Notes under the pieces: generated by a model
The model's input: the letters and a program-made list of their open reading frames with translations, nothing else
Databases searched by the model: none
What the model was told of the DNA's origin: nothing
Shown here: piece by piece, positions 13,926 to 24,244 of the stretch
Layout of the letters: every line of letters starts with the position of its first letter
Position numbering within the stretch: the first letter of the stretch is position 1
NCBI RefSeq assembly: GCF_900636385.1
Contig: NZ_LR134269.1
Location: forward strand, 1-64,000
Length of the DNA: 64,000 nucleotides
From: Staphylococcus warneri
GTDB lineage: Bacteria > Bacillota > Bacilli > Staphylococcales > Staphylococcaceae
Reading direction: 5' to 3'
Made by a program: the position numbers and the translations under genes

Positions 13926-14618
13926 ATGACCCATCTCACATTTAGACAAGGTGTTAAAGAATGCATTCCAACATTATTAGGGTATGCAGGTGTTGGTATT
14001 TCATTTGGCATCGTTGCTGCATCTCAAAAGTTTAGTTTATTAGAAATTATATTACTTTGTTTGATTATTTATGCTGGTGCGGCGCAATTTATTATATGTG
14101 CGTTAGTCATAGCTGGAACACCCATAACAGCGATAGTGTTAACAACATTTATTGTTAATTCACGTATGTTTTTATTAAGTATGACTTTAGCACCCAATTT
14201 TAAGTCTTATGGTTTATGGAATCGAATTGGACTTGGTTCTTTAGTAACCGATGAAACGTTTGGTGTAGCCATCACGCCTTATTTAAAAGGTGAGCCAATT
14301 AACGATCGTTGGTTGCATGGTTTAAACATCACAGCATATTTGTTTTGGACCTTTTCTTGTGTAGTTGGTGCTGTATTTGGCAAATATATTTCGAATCCAG
14401 AGATGTTAGGATTAGATTTTGCGATTACAGCTATGTTTGTATTTTTAGGAATTGCTCAATTTGAATCTGTTAAAAAGTCTAAGATCAACATCTATCTTGT
14501 GCTTATTCTATGTGTCATTGTGATGATGTTAACGTTAAGCTTTGTTATGCCCTCGTATGTAGCGATTATAATATCTGCGGTTGTCGCATCTACATTAGGG
14601 GTGGTGATGGACAGATGA
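13926..14618 (+). CDS. azlC: Branched-chain amino acid exporter, large subunit AzlC
   Basis: AzlC with AzlD forms a branched-chain amino acid efflux system (LIV-E family). The 230-residue protein has about six to eight hydrophobic helices and the family hallmarks GVGISFGI near the N-terminus, YAGAAQF (about residue 46) and NSRMFLLSMTLAP (about 76-88). It overlaps azlD by the ATGA at 14615-14618, so the two are translationally coupled. The upstream leader shows a possible hairpin. Confidence 0.92.
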   Translation: MTHLTFRQGVKECIPTLLGYAGVGISFGIVAASQKFSLLEIILLCLIIYAGAAQFIICALVIAGTPITAIVLTTFIVNSRMFLLSMTLAPNFKSYGLWNRIGLGSLVTDETFGVAITPYLKGEPINDRWLHGLNITAYLFWTFSCVVGAVFGKYISNPEMLGLDFAITAMFVFLGIAQFESVKKSKINIYLVLILCVIVMMLTLSFVMPSYVAIIISAVVASTLGVVMDR

Positions 14619-14944
14619 TGACAGATCAACATATGTTAATCATTATTATTCTATGTGGTATTGTTACGATTTTAGTCAGAGTGATTCCATTTATGATGAT
14701 TTCACGAGTAAATCTACCAGATGTTTTTATTCAATGGTTATCCTTTATACCTATCACACTTTTTACAGCACTTGTCTTGGACGGTATTATTCAACAACAT
14801 GAAGGTAGTGTAGGCTATACACTCAATGTGCCATTCATTATTGCATTAATACCAACTGTATTATTAGCCATATATACGAGAAGTCTAACTTGGACCATTT
14901 TAGGCGGTATTGCATTTATCGCTCTATTGAGATTCTTTCTATAG
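14615..14944 (+). CDS. azlD: Branched-chain amino acid exporter, small subunit AzlD
   Basis: A 109-residue, four-helix membrane protein of the AzlD family, partner of AzlC. The start is ATG 14615 (MMTDQHMLIII), overlapping the azlC stop; a longer in-frame reading extends upstream inside azlC but is antisense to expectation and has no ribosome-binding site. The motif RVIPFMM near residue 25 is typical. No regulator gene is adjacent. Confidence 0.9.
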   Translation: MMTDQHMLIIIILCGIVTILVRVIPFMMISRVNLPDVFIQWLSFIPITLFTALVLDGIIQQHEGSVGYTLNVPFIIALIPTVLLAIYTRSLTWTILGGIAFIALLRFFL

Positions 14945-15048
14945 AAATCAAGGTCTACATATTGAATTTCGTGATAGAGTTAGTTAAAATTTAAGTAGTT
15001 AGAAAATTTAGATAATTAATGTATTTATTCAAAACTTAATCATAAAAT

Positions 15049-15196
15049 CTTATTCAGAGAAGTTGAGGGACTTGGCCCATAGACGCTTCAGCAACCGGCT
15101 ATAAAGAATACGAGTACGGTGCTAAAACCAACGAGCACTCGAATGATAAGTACTGAACCGCTTCTTACTTCTCATAGAGTAAGAAGCTTTTTTATT
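15049..15196 (+). ncRNA. SAM-I riboswitch (S-box) of metX
   Basis: The core GAGGGACTTGGCCC at 15065-15078, followed by GCTTCAGCAACCGG (15085-15098), is the S-box signature that binds S-adenosylmethionine. The terminator hairpin GCTTCTTACT / AGTAAGAAGC (15160-15187) plus T-run ends it 21 bp upstream of the metX start. High SAM should favour termination and shut off methionine synthesis. Confidence 0.95.
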
Positions 15197-15217
15197 TAAA
15201 GGAGGATGGATTCATAT

Positions 15218-16183
15218 ATGTCGAATTATACAGTTGATACATTAGAATTAGGCCAATTCACGACAGAGTCTGGAGAAACGATACAAAACTTAAAATTAAA
15301 ATATGAACATGTAGGTTATCCTGGACAACCATTAGCATTAGTTTGCCATGCATTAACTGGCAATCATCTTACATATGGTACAGATGAACATCCAGGTTGG
15401 TGGCGTGAAATTATTGATGGTGGTTATATGCCTATCAATGATTATCAATTTTTAACATTCAACGTCATAGGGAGTCCATTTGGTTCAAGTTCAAAGCATA
15501 ATGATCCACATTTTCCAGATCATTTAACATTAAGAGATATCGTACGTGCACTTGAGAAGGGGATAGAAGCACTAGGGTTTAATAAAATAGATATTTTAAT
15601 CGGTGGGAGTTTAGGTGGTATGCAAGCACTAGAATTACTTTATAATCGACGATTCCAAGTAGATAAAGCGGTTATACTTGCTGCTACAGATAAAACCTCA
15701 TCGTACAGTTGTGCCTTTAATGAGATTGCTAGACAAGCGATTCATATCGGAGGTAAAGAAGGTTTAAGTATTGCTCGACAATTAGGATTTTTAACCTATC
15801 GATCTTCTAAAAGTTATGATCAACGCTTCACACCTGAAGAGGTAGTTAGTTATCAACAACATCAAGGGAACAAGTTCAAAGAATCCTTTGATTTATCATG
15901 TTATTTAACACTGCTGGACGTCTTAGATAGTCATAATATTGATAGAGGCAGAGATGATGTTGATGAGGTGTTTAAATCATTAGACACAAAGGTATTAACG
16001 ATGGGATTCATAGATGATTTGTTATATCCAGATGATCAAGTATTAGCGGCAGGACAACGTTTTAAATATCATCGACACTTTTTTGTACCAGATAATGTGG
16101 GGCACGATGGTTTCTTACTTAACTTTGAAGATTGGGCACCTAATTTATATCACTTTTTAAATGCGAAACATATTCGACGATAA
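15218..16183 (+). CDS. metX: Homoserine O-acetyltransferase
   Basis: Acylates L-homoserine for methionine biosynthesis using an alpha/beta-hydrolase fold. I chose ATG 15218 (MSNYTVDTLELGQF), 321 residues, because AAAGGAGGA at 15198-15206 lies the correct distance upstream; the in-frame ATG 15206 overlaps it. The nucleophile elbow GGSLGGMQ (Ser about 145) and the C-terminal NVGHDGFL (catalytic His) with Asp in IDDLLYPDD complete the triad. Controlled by the SAM-I riboswitch upstream; ends at a hairpin (16225-16275). Confidence 0.96.
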   Translation: MSNYTVDTLELGQFTTESGETIQNLKLKYEHVGYPGQPLALVCHALTGNHLTYGTDEHPGWWREIIDGGYMPINDYQFLTFNVIGSPFGSSSKHNDPHFPDHLTLRDIVRALEKGIEALGFNKIDILIGGSLGGMQALELLYNRRFQVDKAVILAATDKTSSYSCAFNEIARQAIHIGGKEGLSIARQLGFLTYRSSKSYDQRFTPEEVVSYQQHQGNKFKESFDLSCYLTLLDVLDSHNIDRGRDDVDEVFKSLDTKVLTMGFIDDLLYPDDQVLAAGQRFKYHRHFFVPDNVGHDGFLLNFEDWAPNLYHFLNAKHIRR

Positions 16184-16224
16184 TGACTATTTTTATAATC
16201 ATAAAATAAGTTGTATTTCACTCT

Positions 16225-16276
16225 AAAGTACTGCTGGAATTGACCGACATAAATACCAGTAGTACTTTATTGTTTA
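16225..16276 (+). terminator. Terminator of metX
   Basis: Perfect 13-bp stem AAAGTACTGCTGG / CCAGTAGTACTTT with an 18-nt loop, followed by ATTGTTTATTTTTTT. Confidence 0.88.
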
Positions 16277-16335
16277 TTTTTTTCAAAGAGGTTAAAATGG
16301 TAATTATAGTCAAAAAAAGTATGGGAGTGGCGTGT

Positions 16336-17259
16336 GTGTTTTCAAAAATACAACCTAAAGCAACTATGATAGGCACATTAGCACTAGTGATAGTCGCTTT
16401 AGTAACACATGTATTACCTATTCTCGGCTTAATTTTATGTTTATTTGCAACAATCCCAGGTGTCGTATTATGGAACAAATCTATTCAGTCATTTGGAATT
16501 AGTGCCTTAGTAACAGTTATAATTACAACATTATTAGGTAATACATTCGTCTTAAGTATGATGGTTTTAGTGATTTTAACGAGTTTAATCATTGGACAAT
16601 TACTTAAGGAAAGAGCAACAAAAGAAAGAATTTTATATGTAACAACGGTATCTCTAAGTTTAATGACATTGATAGGATTCATGTTATTACAAGTATTTGA
16701 AAAAATCCCAAGAGCAGCCGCATTAGTTAACCCAGTTAAAGAAACCGTTCATAACATGTTATTAACAAGTGGAGCAGATGCTGATTACAGACAGATGCTT
16801 GAAGAAAGTATCCGCCAAATGACGGTCCAACTCCCTAGTTATCTCATTATTATCGTTTTTCTTTTCGTTTTAATTAATCTGATCATAACATTTCCAATCT
16901 TGCGCAAATTCAAAGTAGCTACGCCAATATTCAAACCACTATTCGCTTGGCAAATGAATCGTACGCTATTAACAATCTATATTATTGATTTACTTTGTGT
17001 CATGTTTGCAACCCAACCAAGTACGTTCCAGAGTATCGTATTAAACTTTGAAGTTGTGTTATCATTAGTGATGTACATTCAAGGGATGAGCGTGATACAT
17101 TTCTTCGGAAAAGCGAAGCGACTACCGAATGTAGTAACTATCATATTAATGGTTATAGGGACATTATTAACACCAATGACTCATATTGTAGGGTTATTAG
17201 GTGTCATCGATTTATGTATCAATTTAAAACAACTAATGAACAATAATAATAAAAAGTGA
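16336..17259 (+). CDS. DUF2232 membrane protein (YybS family)
   Basis: A hydrophobic membrane protein of about eight helices (307 residues from GTG 16336, MFSKIQPKATMIG). GGGAGTGG at 16323-16330 supports that start; earlier in-frame ATGs (16240, 16321) extend into or over the ribosome-binding site. It has an N-terminal hydrophobic half, a soluble loop at about residues 135-170, and a hydrophobic C-terminal half. Always found upstream of gdpP in staphylococci and Bacillus; its role is unknown. It overlaps the gdpP upstream region and is probably co-transcribed with gdpP, rplI and dnaB. Confidence 0.85.
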   Translation: MFSKIQPKATMIGTLALVIVALVTHVLPILGLILCLFATIPGVVLWNKSIQSFGISALVTVIITTLLGNTFVLSMMVLVILTSLIIGQLLKERATKERILYVTTVSLSLMTLIGFMLLQVFEKIPRAAALVNPVKETVHNMLLTSGADADYRQMLEESIRQMTVQLPSYLIIIVFLFVLINLIITFPILRKFKVATPIFKPLFAWQMNRTLLTIYIIDLLCVMFATQPSTFQSIVLNFEVVLSLVMYIQGMSVIHFFGKAKRLPNVVTIILMVIGTLLTPMTHIVGLLGVIDLCINLKQLMNNNNKK

Positions 17260-17273
17260 TGAGAGGTGGAAGA

Positions 17274-19241
17274 ATGAACCGTCAATCCACTAAAAAAGCT
17301 TTGCTCATACCATTTATCATAATGGTACTGACTGCTATAGCATTAGTCATCGTTTGGTTTATATTTAACCAAATCGTGGCAGGTATAGCTGCAGGTATAC
17401 TACTAGTAATGATTATTGCTAGTGGATTCTTGCTAAGACAAGCTTTTATGAAAATGGACAGTTATGTGGATGGTTTAAGTGGTCATATTACAACAAGTAG
17501 TAATAAGGCGATTAAACACTTACCGATCGGGATGATTGTGTTAGATGAGAACGACCATATTGAATGGGTTAACCAATTTATGTCTGAACATTTAACAACT
17601 AATGTTATTTCAGAATCGGTAAACGAAATATTTCCTAATATCTTAAAGCAATTGGAGAAAGTTCAAGAAGTAGAAATTGAACATGAAAATTATCATTATA
17701 GAGTACGTTATTCAAGCAATGAACATTGCTTATACTTCTTCGATATTACAGATGAAGTACAAACGAACCAACTATATGAAGATTCAAAACCCATTATTGC
17801 AACATTATTCTTAGATAACTACGATGAAATCACGCAAAACATGAACGATACACAGCGTTCTGAAATTAACTCAATGGTTACACGTGTAATTAGTCGTTGG
17901 GCATCAGAATATAATATTTATTTCAAACGTTATAATTCAGACCAATTCGTAGCCTATTTAAATCAAAAGATTTTAGCAGAAATCGAAGATTCAAATTTCA
18001 ACATTTTAAGTCAATTACGTGAGAAAAGTGTTGGTTACCGAGCACAATTGACATTAAGTATTGGTGTCGGTGAAGGTACTGAGAATCTTATCGACTTAGG
18101 TGAATTATCGCAATCAGGTCTAGACTTAGCGCTAGGTCGTGGTGGCGACCAAGTTGCAATTAAAAACATGAACGGCAACGTACGCTTCTATGGTGGTAAG
18201 ACTGACCCGATGGAAAAACGTACACGTGTAAGAGCGCGTGTTATCTCACACGCATTAAAAGATATCTTAACTGAAGGCGATAAAGTCATCGTGATGGGAC
18301 ATAAACGACCTGACTTAGATGCCATTGGTGCAGCCATTGGTGTGTCTAGATTCGCATTAATGAATAATCTAGAAGCATATGTTGTCTTAAATGAATCTGA
18401 TATCGATCCAACATTGCGTCGTGTCATGGATGAAATTGATAAGAAACCAGAACTTAAAGAACGATTTATTACATCAGACGATGCATGGGATATGATGACA
18501 TCGAAAACAACGGTTGTTGTCGTTGATACGCATAAACCAGAAATGGTTCTAGATGAAAATGTCTTAAATAAAGCAAATCGTAAGGTAGTGATTGACCACC
18601 ATAGACGTGGTGAAAGCTTTATCTCCAATCCATTACTGGTTTATATGGAACCTTATGCAAGTTCAACAGCAGAACTTGTCACAGAGTTGCTAGAATATCA
18701 ACCAACTGAACAGCGTTTAACACGTCTTGAATCTACTGTTATGTATGCAGGTATTATTGTTGATACAAGAAACTTCACATTACGTACGGGTTCAAGAACG
18801 TTCGATGCCGCAAGTTATTTACGAGCACATGGTGCCGATACTATTCTTACACAACACTTCTTAAAAGATGATTTGGATACGTACATTAACCGTTCTGAAT
18901 TAATTAGAACAGTCGAAGTACAAGATAACGGTGTTGCGATTGCACATGGCTCAGACGATAAAATTTATCATCCTGTTACAGTTGCACAAGCAGCCGATGA
19001 GTTGTTAAGTTTAGAAGGTATAGAAGCTTCATATGTCGTTGCCAAACGTGAAGATAACCTAGTCGGTATCTCAGCCCGTTCATTAGGCTCAGTTAATGTT
19101 CAATTAACAATGGAAGCCCTTGGTGGCGGGGGTCACTTGACGAATGCAGCGACACAATTAAAAGGTGTCTCAGTCGAAGATGCCATTGTACAATTACAAC
19201 AAGCAATAACAGAACAAATGAGTAGGAGTGAAGACGCATGA
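17274..19241 (+). CDS. gdpP: Cyclic-di-AMP phosphodiesterase GdpP
   Basis: Hydrolyses c-di-AMP to 5'-pApA and so controls envelope stress, potassium balance and beta-lactam tolerance. The 655-residue protein (ATG 17274, [13 protein letters not shown], after GAGAGGTGG) has two N-terminal membrane helices (about 8-28 and 33-53), a PAS domain (about 75-150), a degenerate GGDEF domain (about 170-300) and DHH/DHHA1 catalytic domains. [13 protein letters not shown] (about 343) and VIDHHRRG (about 438) supply metal-binding residues; [10 protein letters not shown] lies near the C-terminus. All catalytic motifs look intact. Overlaps rplI by 4 bp. Confidence 0.97.
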   Translation: MNRQSTKKALLIPFIIMVLTAIALVIVWFIFNQIVAGIAAGILLVMIIASGFLLRQAFMKMDSYVDGLSGHITTSSNKAIKHLPIGMIVLDENDHIEWVNQFMSEHLTTNVISESVNEIFPNILKQLEKVQEVEIEHENYHYRVRYSSNEHCLYFFDITDEVQTNQLYEDSKPIIATLFLDNYDEITQNMNDTQRSEINSMVTRVISRWASEYNIYFKRYNSDQFVAYLNQKILAEIEDSNFNILSQLREKSVGYRAQLTLSIGVGEGTENLIDLGELSQSGLDLALGRGGDQVAIKNMNGNVRFYGGKTDPMEKRTRVRARVISHALKDILTEGDKVIVMGHKRPDLDAIGAAIGVSRFALMNNLEAYVVLNESDIDPTLRRVMDEIDKKPELKERFITSDDAWDMMTSKTTVVVVDTHKPEMVLDENVLNKANRKVVIDHHRRGESFISNPLLVYMEPYASSTAELVTELLEYQPTEQRLTRLESTVMYAGIIVDTRNFTLRTGSRTFDAASYLRAHGADTILTQHFLKDDLDTYINRSELIRTVEVQDNGVAIAHGSDDKIYHPVTVAQAADELLSLEGIEASYVVAKREDNLVGISARSLGSVNVQLTMEALGGGGHLTNAATQLKGVSVEDAIVQLQQAITEQMSRSEDA

Positions 19242-19684
19242 AAGTAATTTTCACACAAGATGTTAAAGGTAAAGGTAAAAAAGGCGAAGTTAAAGACGTA
19301 CCAGTAGGTTATGCAAATAACTTCTTATTAAAAAATAATTATGCTGTAGAAGCAACACCTGGTAACTTAAAACAATTAGAACAACAAAATAAACGTGCTG
19401 AAGCAGACAGACAACAAGAAATTGATGATGCAAAAGCATTAAAAGAAAAATTAGCTAACATCGAAGTTGAAGTATCTGCTAAAACAGGTGAAGGCGGTAA
19501 ATTATTTGGTTCAGTAAGTACGAAACAAATTGCCCAAGCCCTTAAAGATCAACATGACATTAAATTAGATAAACGTAAAATGGATTTACCACAAGGTATC
19601 CACACACTAGGTTATACAAACGTACCTGTTAAATTAGATAAAGAAGTTGAAGGTACTATTCGTGTGCATACAGTAGAACAATAA
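19238..19684 (+). CDS. rplI: 50S ribosomal protein L9
   Basis: Binds 23S rRNA at the base of the L1 stalk. 148 residues, with the N-terminal domain [19 protein letters not shown] and the long connecting helix (about residues 40-75) rich in K/E/Q, then the C-terminal domain with [16 protein letters not shown]. Its ATG overlaps the gdpP stop (ATGA), so translation is coupled. The gdpP-rplI-dnaB order is conserved in Firmicutes. Confidence 0.98.
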   Translation: MKVIFTQDVKGKGKKGEVKDVPVGYANNFLLKNNYAVEATPGNLKQLEQQNKRAEADRQQEIDDAKALKEKLANIEVEVSAKTGEGGKLFGSVSTKQIAQALKDQHDIKLDKRKMDLPQGIHTLGYTNVPVKLDKEVEGTIRVHTVEQ

Positions 19685-19715
19685 AGATGGATTGAAAATA
19701 GAGGTGTAATCAATA

Positions 19716-21116
19716 ATGGATAGTATGTACGAGCAAAATCAAATGCCACATAGCAATGAAGCCGAACAATCTGTCTTAGGTGCCATTATTATTGATCCGG
19801 AATTAATTAATACAACTCAGGAAGTGTTACTTCCTGAGTCATTTTATAGAGGCGCCCATCAACATATTTTCCGTGCGATGATGCACTTAAATGAAGATAA
19901 TAAAGAAATTGATGTAGTGACGTTAATGGATCAATTAACGACTGAAGGAAGCTTGAGTGAAGCGGGTGGCCCGCAATATCTTGCAGAATTATCTACCAAT
20001 GTCCCTACAACAAGAAACGTTCAATATTATACTGATATCGTATTTAAACATGCACTTAAACGTAAACTGATTCAGACTGCAGATAGTATCGCCAATGACG
20101 GATACAATGATGAGTTAGAATTAGATACGATTTTGAGCGATGCAGAGCGACGTATTTTAGAACTATCATCTACACGTGAGAGTGATGGTTTTAAAGATAT
20201 TCGAGATGTATTAGGACAAGTGTATGAAACTGCTGAGGAACTCGATCAAAATAGTGGTCAAACACCTGGTATTCCAACAGGTTATAGAGATTTAGACCAA
20301 ATGACAGCAGGTTTTAACCGAAACGACTTAATCATTTTAGCTGCACGACCATCTGTTGGTAAGACTGCCTTCGCACTTAATATTGCCCAAAAGGTAGCAA
20401 CACATGAAGATTTATATACAGTAGGTATCTTCTCTCTTGAGATGGGTGCAGACCAATTAGCAACACGTATGATATGTAGTTCAGGTAACGTTGACTCAAA
20501 CCGATTAAGAACCGGTACAATGACCGAAGAGGATTGGAACCGATTCACGATTGCAGTTGGTAAACTATCTCGAACAAAAATATTTATTGATGATACGCCA
20601 GGTATTCGAATCAATGATTTACGTTCTAAATGTCGTCGACTTAAACAAGAGCATGGTTTAGATATGATTGTGATTGACTATCTACAATTAATTCAAGGTA
20701 GTGGTTCACGTTTCTCAGATAACCGTCAACAAGAAGTATCTGAAATTTCACGTACGCTAAAAGCTATTGCACGTGAGCTAGAATGCCCTGTTATCGCACT
20801 GAGTCAGTTATCTCGTGGTGTTGAACAACGTCAAGATAAACGTCCGATGATGAGTGACATCCGTGAATCAGGGTCTATCGAGCAAGATGCTGATATTGTT
20901 GCCTTCTTATATCGTGATGATTATTATAATCGTGGCGAAGATGAGGATGACGATGATGATTCAAGCTTTGAGCCACAAACTAATGATGATAACGGTGAAA
21001 TTGAAATTATCATCGCTAAGCAACGTAACGGCCCGACAGGTACCGTGAAATTACACTTCATGAAACAATACAACAAATTTACTGATATAGATTATGCTCA
21101 TGCAGAAATGTCATAA
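19716..21116 (+). CDS. dnaB: Replicative DNA helicase (DnaB-type)
   Basis: The hexameric helicase that unwinds DNA ahead of the replisome; called DnaC in Bacillus nomenclature. 466 residues: an N-terminal DnaG-interacting domain (about 10-110, starting PHSNEAEQSVLGAIIIDPE), a linker, and a RecA-like motor with Walker A ARPSVGKTAFALN (about 211) and Walker B MIVIDYLQLI (about 310). An acidic insert DEDDDDDSSFEPQ lies near residue 410. AGAGGTG precedes the ATG after a 31-bp gap from rplI. A strong terminator follows. Confidence 0.97.
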   Translation: MDSMYEQNQMPHSNEAEQSVLGAIIIDPELINTTQEVLLPESFYRGAHQHIFRAMMHLNEDNKEIDVVTLMDQLTTEGSLSEAGGPQYLAELSTNVPTTRNVQYYTDIVFKHALKRKLIQTADSIANDGYNDELELDTILSDAERRILELSSTRESDGFKDIRDVLGQVYETAEELDQNSGQTPGIPTGYRDLDQMTAGFNRNDLIILAARPSVGKTAFALNIAQKVATHEDLYTVGIFSLEMGADQLATRMICSSGNVDSNRLRTGTMTEEDWNRFTIAVGKLSRTKIFIDDTPGIRINDLRSKCRRLKQEHGLDMIVIDYLQLIQGSGSRFSDNRQQEVSEISRTLKAIARELECPVIALSQLSRGVEQRQDKRPMMSDIRESGSIEQDADIVAFLYRDDYYNRGEDEDDDDDSSFEPQTNDDNGEIEIIIAKQRNGPTGTVKLHFMKQYNKFTDIDYAHAEMS

Positions 21117-21130
21117 AATATTTTAAATAT

Positions 21131-21180
21131 AAAAACCGTACAACAAATAACTTTACAGTTTTATTGTACGGTTTTTGTTT
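21131..21180 (+). terminator. Terminator of gdpP-rplI-dnaB
   Basis: AAAAACCGTACAA / TTGTACGGTTTTT stem with 20-nt loop and following T-rich tract. The remaining 220 bp up to purA shows no gene or recognisable riboswitch. Confidence 0.9.
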
Positions 21181-21401
21181 TGTATAAAGGCATTTAAAAA
21201 TCACTAAGTATGTGTCTTGAATTTTTGAATAAATATGTTGAATACCGTCATGATAGCTTTTATATACTTTTTGACTTTCATTATAAAGAAAAATAGATGA
21301 ATTTGATTGTATGAAATCAATGTTCGATTTTTATTTGCATTATAGTATCTATATTGGTAAAATACTTCATGGTTAAATGAGAAAAATTTGGAGGTGCTCT
21401 T

Positions 21402-22685
21402 ATGTCATCAATCGTAGTAGTTGGGACACAATGGGGAGACGAAGGTAAAGGTAAAATTACAGATTTCTTAGCAGAACAAGCAGACGTGATTGCACGTTTT
21501 TCAGGTGGTAATAATGCAGGACATACCATCCAATTTGGTGGAGAAACATATAAATTACATTTAGTACCATCAGGTATCTTCTATAAAGACAAATTAGCAG
21601 TTATTGGTAATGGTGTGGTAGTTGATCCAGTTGCATTACTTAAAGAATTAGACGGTTTAAATGAACGTGGTATTTCAACAGATAACTTACGTATTTCTAA
21701 CCGTGCTCAAGTGATTTTACCTTATCATATTGCACAAGACGAGTATGAAGAGCGTCTTCGCGGTGATAATAAAATCGGTACAACTAAAAAAGGTATCGGC
21801 CCAGCATACGTAGATAAAGCACAACGAATTGGTATCCGTATGGGAGACTTAGTCGAAAAAGAAACATTCGAAAGACTATTAAAACAAAATATTGAACATA
21901 AAAATGCATATTTCAAAGGTATGTTTAACGAAACATGTCCAAGCTTTGATGATATATTTGAAGAATATTATGCTGCAGGTCAACGTTTAAGAGAATTTGT
22001 TACAGATACACCTAAAATCTTAGACGACGCAATTGTTGCAGATGAAAAAGTACTATTCGAAGGTGCCCAAGGTGTGATGTTAGACATCGACCACGGTACA
22101 TATCCATTCGTCACTTCAAGTAACCCAGTAGCAGGTAACGTTACTGTAGGTACTGGTGTAGGTCCAACATACGTATCAAAAGTCATTGGTGTATGTAAAG
22201 CTTATACATCACGTGTTGGTGATGGTCCATTCCCTACAGAATTATTTGATGAAGATGGTCATCACATTAGAGAAGTTGGTCGTGAATACGGTACAACAAC
22301 TGGTCGTCCACGTCGTGTAGGTTGGTTCGACTCAGTAGTATTACGTCATTCACGCCGTGTAAGTGGTATTACAGACTTATCAATCAACTCAATTGATGTG
22401 TTAACTGGCTTAGATACAGTTAAAATCTGTACAGCATATGAATTAGATGGTAAAGAAATTACTGAATATCCAGCTAACCTAGATCAATTACAACGTTGTA
22501 AACCAATCTTCGAAGAATTACCTGGTTGGACAGAAGATATTACAGGTTGCCGTACTTTAGAAGAGCTTCCTGAAAATGCACGCAAATATTTAGAACGTAT
22601 TTCTGAATTATGTGGCGTACGTATTTCAATCTTCTCAGTAGGTCCAGATCGTGAGCAAACTAACTTATTAGAAAAATTATGGTAA
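21402..22685 (+). CDS. purA: Adenylosuccinate synthetase
   Basis: Joins IMP and aspartate using GTP to form adenylosuccinate, the first committed step to AMP. The 427-residue product has the N-terminal GTP-binding loop QWGDEGKGK (about residues 10-18), the IMP-binding [10 protein letters not shown] (about 36-45), and [14 protein letters not shown] (about 300). AATTTGGAGGTG precedes the ATG. It is monocistronic, flanked by terminators. No PurR-type box was identified by eye. Confidence 0.98.
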   Translation: MSSIVVVGTQWGDEGKGKITDFLAEQADVIARFSGGNNAGHTIQFGGETYKLHLVPSGIFYKDKLAVIGNGVVVDPVALLKELDGLNERGISTDNLRISNRAQVILPYHIAQDEYEERLRGDNKIGTTKKGIGPAYVDKAQRIGIRMGDLVEKETFERLLKQNIEHKNAYFKGMFNETCPSFDDIFEEYYAAGQRLREFVTDTPKILDDAIVADEKVLFEGAQGVMLDIDHGTYPFVTSSNPVAGNVTVGTGVGPTYVSKVIGVCKAYTSRVGDGPFPTELFDEDGHHIREVGREYGTTTGRPRRVGWFDSVVLRHSRRVSGITDLSINSIDVLTGLDTVKICTAYELDGKEITEYPANLDQLQRCKPIFEELPGWTEDITGCRTLEELPENARKYLERISELCGVRISIFSVGPDREQTNLLEKLW

Positions 22686-22696
22686 TTAATACCGAT

Positions 22697-22738
22697 AAGC
22701 CGTTAAATGATATAACAATTATTTAACGGCTTTTTTTT
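22697..22738 (+). terminator. Terminator of purA
   Basis: AAGCCGTTAAAT / ATTTAACGGCTT stem with a run of eight T. Confidence 0.93.
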
Positions 22739-22856
22739 ATATTTAATATGATGATAAAAATGCTTGAATATACTACAAAATAACTAATCAATTGTTCTTT
22801 ATTATTACTGTCTCAGGCCTAATTAAAAATAATGTTAAAATTATGTAAAAAATATC

Positions 22857-22886
22857 TTGTCATTCAAATATTGGCTGTGCTATAAT
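22857..22886 (+). promoter_or_regulatory. tRNA-Glu/tRNA-Asp promoter
   Basis: TTGTCA (22857-22862), 18-bp spacer, TATAAT (22881-22886), 19 bp before tRNA-Glu. Confidence 0.8.
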
Positions 22887-22905
22887 CTATCTTGTGCTTA
22901 AGAAC

Positions 22906-22980
22906 GGCTCCTTGGTCAAGCGGTTAAGACACCGCCCTTTCACGGCGGTAACACGGGTTCGAGTCCCGTAGGAGTCACCA
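22906..22980 (+). tRNA. tRNA-Glu (anticodon TTC)
   Basis: Cloverleaf with acceptor GGCTCCT / AGGAGTC, anticodon stem CCGCC / GGCGG, loop CTTTCAC with anticodon TTC at 22939-22941, T-loop GTTCGAGTC and an encoded 3' CCA. Confidence 0.97.
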
Positions 22981-22987
22981 TTTTTTA

Positions 22988-23060
22988 GGTCTCGTAGTGT
23001 AGCGGTTAACACGCCTGCCTGTCACGCAGGAGATCGCGGGTTCGATTCCCGTCGAGACCG
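22988..23060 (+). tRNA. tRNA-Asp (anticodon GTC)
   Basis: Acceptor GGTCTCG / CGAGACC, anticodon stem CCTGC / GCAGG, loop CTGTCAC with anticodon GTC at 23021-23023, T-loop GTTCGATTC, discriminator G at 23060. The CCA is not encoded, unlike its neighbour. Confidence 0.97.
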
Positions 23061-23063
23061 TAT

Positions 23064-23092
23064 TGCCTACCCAAGAGGGTAGGCATTTTTTT
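23064..23092 (+). terminator. Terminator of the tRNA operon
   Basis: TGCCTACCC / GGGTAGGCA with AAGA loop and seven T. Confidence 0.93.
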
Positions 23093-23530
23093 ATGTCCTT
23101 TTATTATCAATGAAAGTAATGCCACTTTATTTAATGATTGTTCCCCATTTTACAAGTCGATGACATTTGGCAATCGAAACTTAACATTTCCCTAATTATC
23201 GTAAGAAGCAAATGAAAAACATTGAATTAATCGGTTTTATACTAAATTTTAATATTACAAAATTATGAAATTAATATCTTTTGAATTCTTAGCTTACTGA
23301 AAGCATTCAACTTATTTTGTGATATAGAATTTTGGTGGTAAACTTATATATAATATTATTCTATAATTTTTTATACAAAAATAGAATTAACCGTTCATAA
23401 ATGGTAAATTAGATAGTAGTAACTGTGTTTAAAAAGCACATGCTTTTGAGCTTCGTGAAAGGTCTCAAGCGATACGAATTAAGATAAGACGAACGGTAGA
23501 ATTATACTTTGAGAAATGAGGTTTATATAT
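23093..23530 (+). promoter_or_regulatory. walRK upstream region
   Basis: 438 bp with no convincing gene. The DNA is strongly A/T-rich. The walRK promoter must lie here, but several TATAAT-like strings (for example around 23350-23375) prevent a single confident choice. AATGAGG at 23515-23521 serves walR. Confidence 0.4.
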
Positions 23531-24232
23531 ATGGCTAGAAAAGTTGTGGTAGTCGACGATGAAAAACCAATTGCTGATATTTTAGAATTTAATCTTAAAA
23601 AAGAAGGATACGATGTATTCTGCGCGTACGATGGTAACGACGCTGTAGATTTAATATATGAGGAAGAACCAGACATCGTATTATTAGACATTATGTTACC
23701 TGGTAGAGACGGTATGGAAGTATGCCGTGAAGTACGTAAAAAATTCGAAATGCCTATCATCATGTTAACTGCGAAAGATTCTGAAATTGATAAAGTTTTA
23801 GGATTAGAATTAGGTGCAGATGACTATGTGACGAAACCATTTAGTACACGCGAATTAATTGCACGTGTAAAAGCAAACTTACGTCGTCATTATTCTCAAC
23901 CAGCGCAAGAAGTCAATGACGCAACAAATGAAATTTCTATTAAAGATATCGTCATTTATCCAGATGCGTATTCAATTAAAAAACGTGGTGATGACATCGA
24001 GTTAACACACCGTGAATTTGAGTTGTTCCATTATCTTTCTAAACATATGGGCCAAGTAATGACACGTGAACATTTATTACAAACTGTGTGGGGTTATGAT
24101 TACTTTGGAGATGTACGTACAGTAGACGTAACGATTCGCCGTTTACGTGAAAAAATCGAAGACGATCCATCACACCCAGAATACATTGTGACACGTAGAG
24201 GCGTTGGATACTTCCTCCAACAACATGATTAG
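23531..24232 (+). CDS. walR: Response regulator WalR (YycF)
   Basis: Essential OmpR-type regulator of cell-wall hydrolases and autolysins. The start is ATG 23531 ([16 protein letters not shown]), 233 residues; an upstream in-frame ATG at 23516 overlaps the ribosome-binding site AATGAGG. The receiver domain (1-120) has the acidic pair Asp9/Asp10, the phosphoacceptor Asp53 in LLDIMLPG and Lys102 in VTKPFS. The C-terminal winged helix (about 130-232) ends RRGVGYFL. First gene of walRKHI; walK begins 13 bp later. Confidence 0.98.
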   Translation: MARKVVVVDDEKPIADILEFNLKKEGYDVFCAYDGNDAVDLIYEEEPDIVLLDIMLPGRDGMEVCREVRKKFEMPIIMLTAKDSEIDKVLGLELGADDYVTKPFSTRELIARVKANLRRHYSQPAQEVNDATNEISIKDIVIYPDAYSIKKRGDDIELTHREFELFHYLSKHMGQVMTREHLLQTVWGYDYFGDVRTVDVTIRRLREKIEDDPSHPEYIVTRRGVGYFLQQHD

Positions 24233-24244
24233 AGGTTTAGTTGA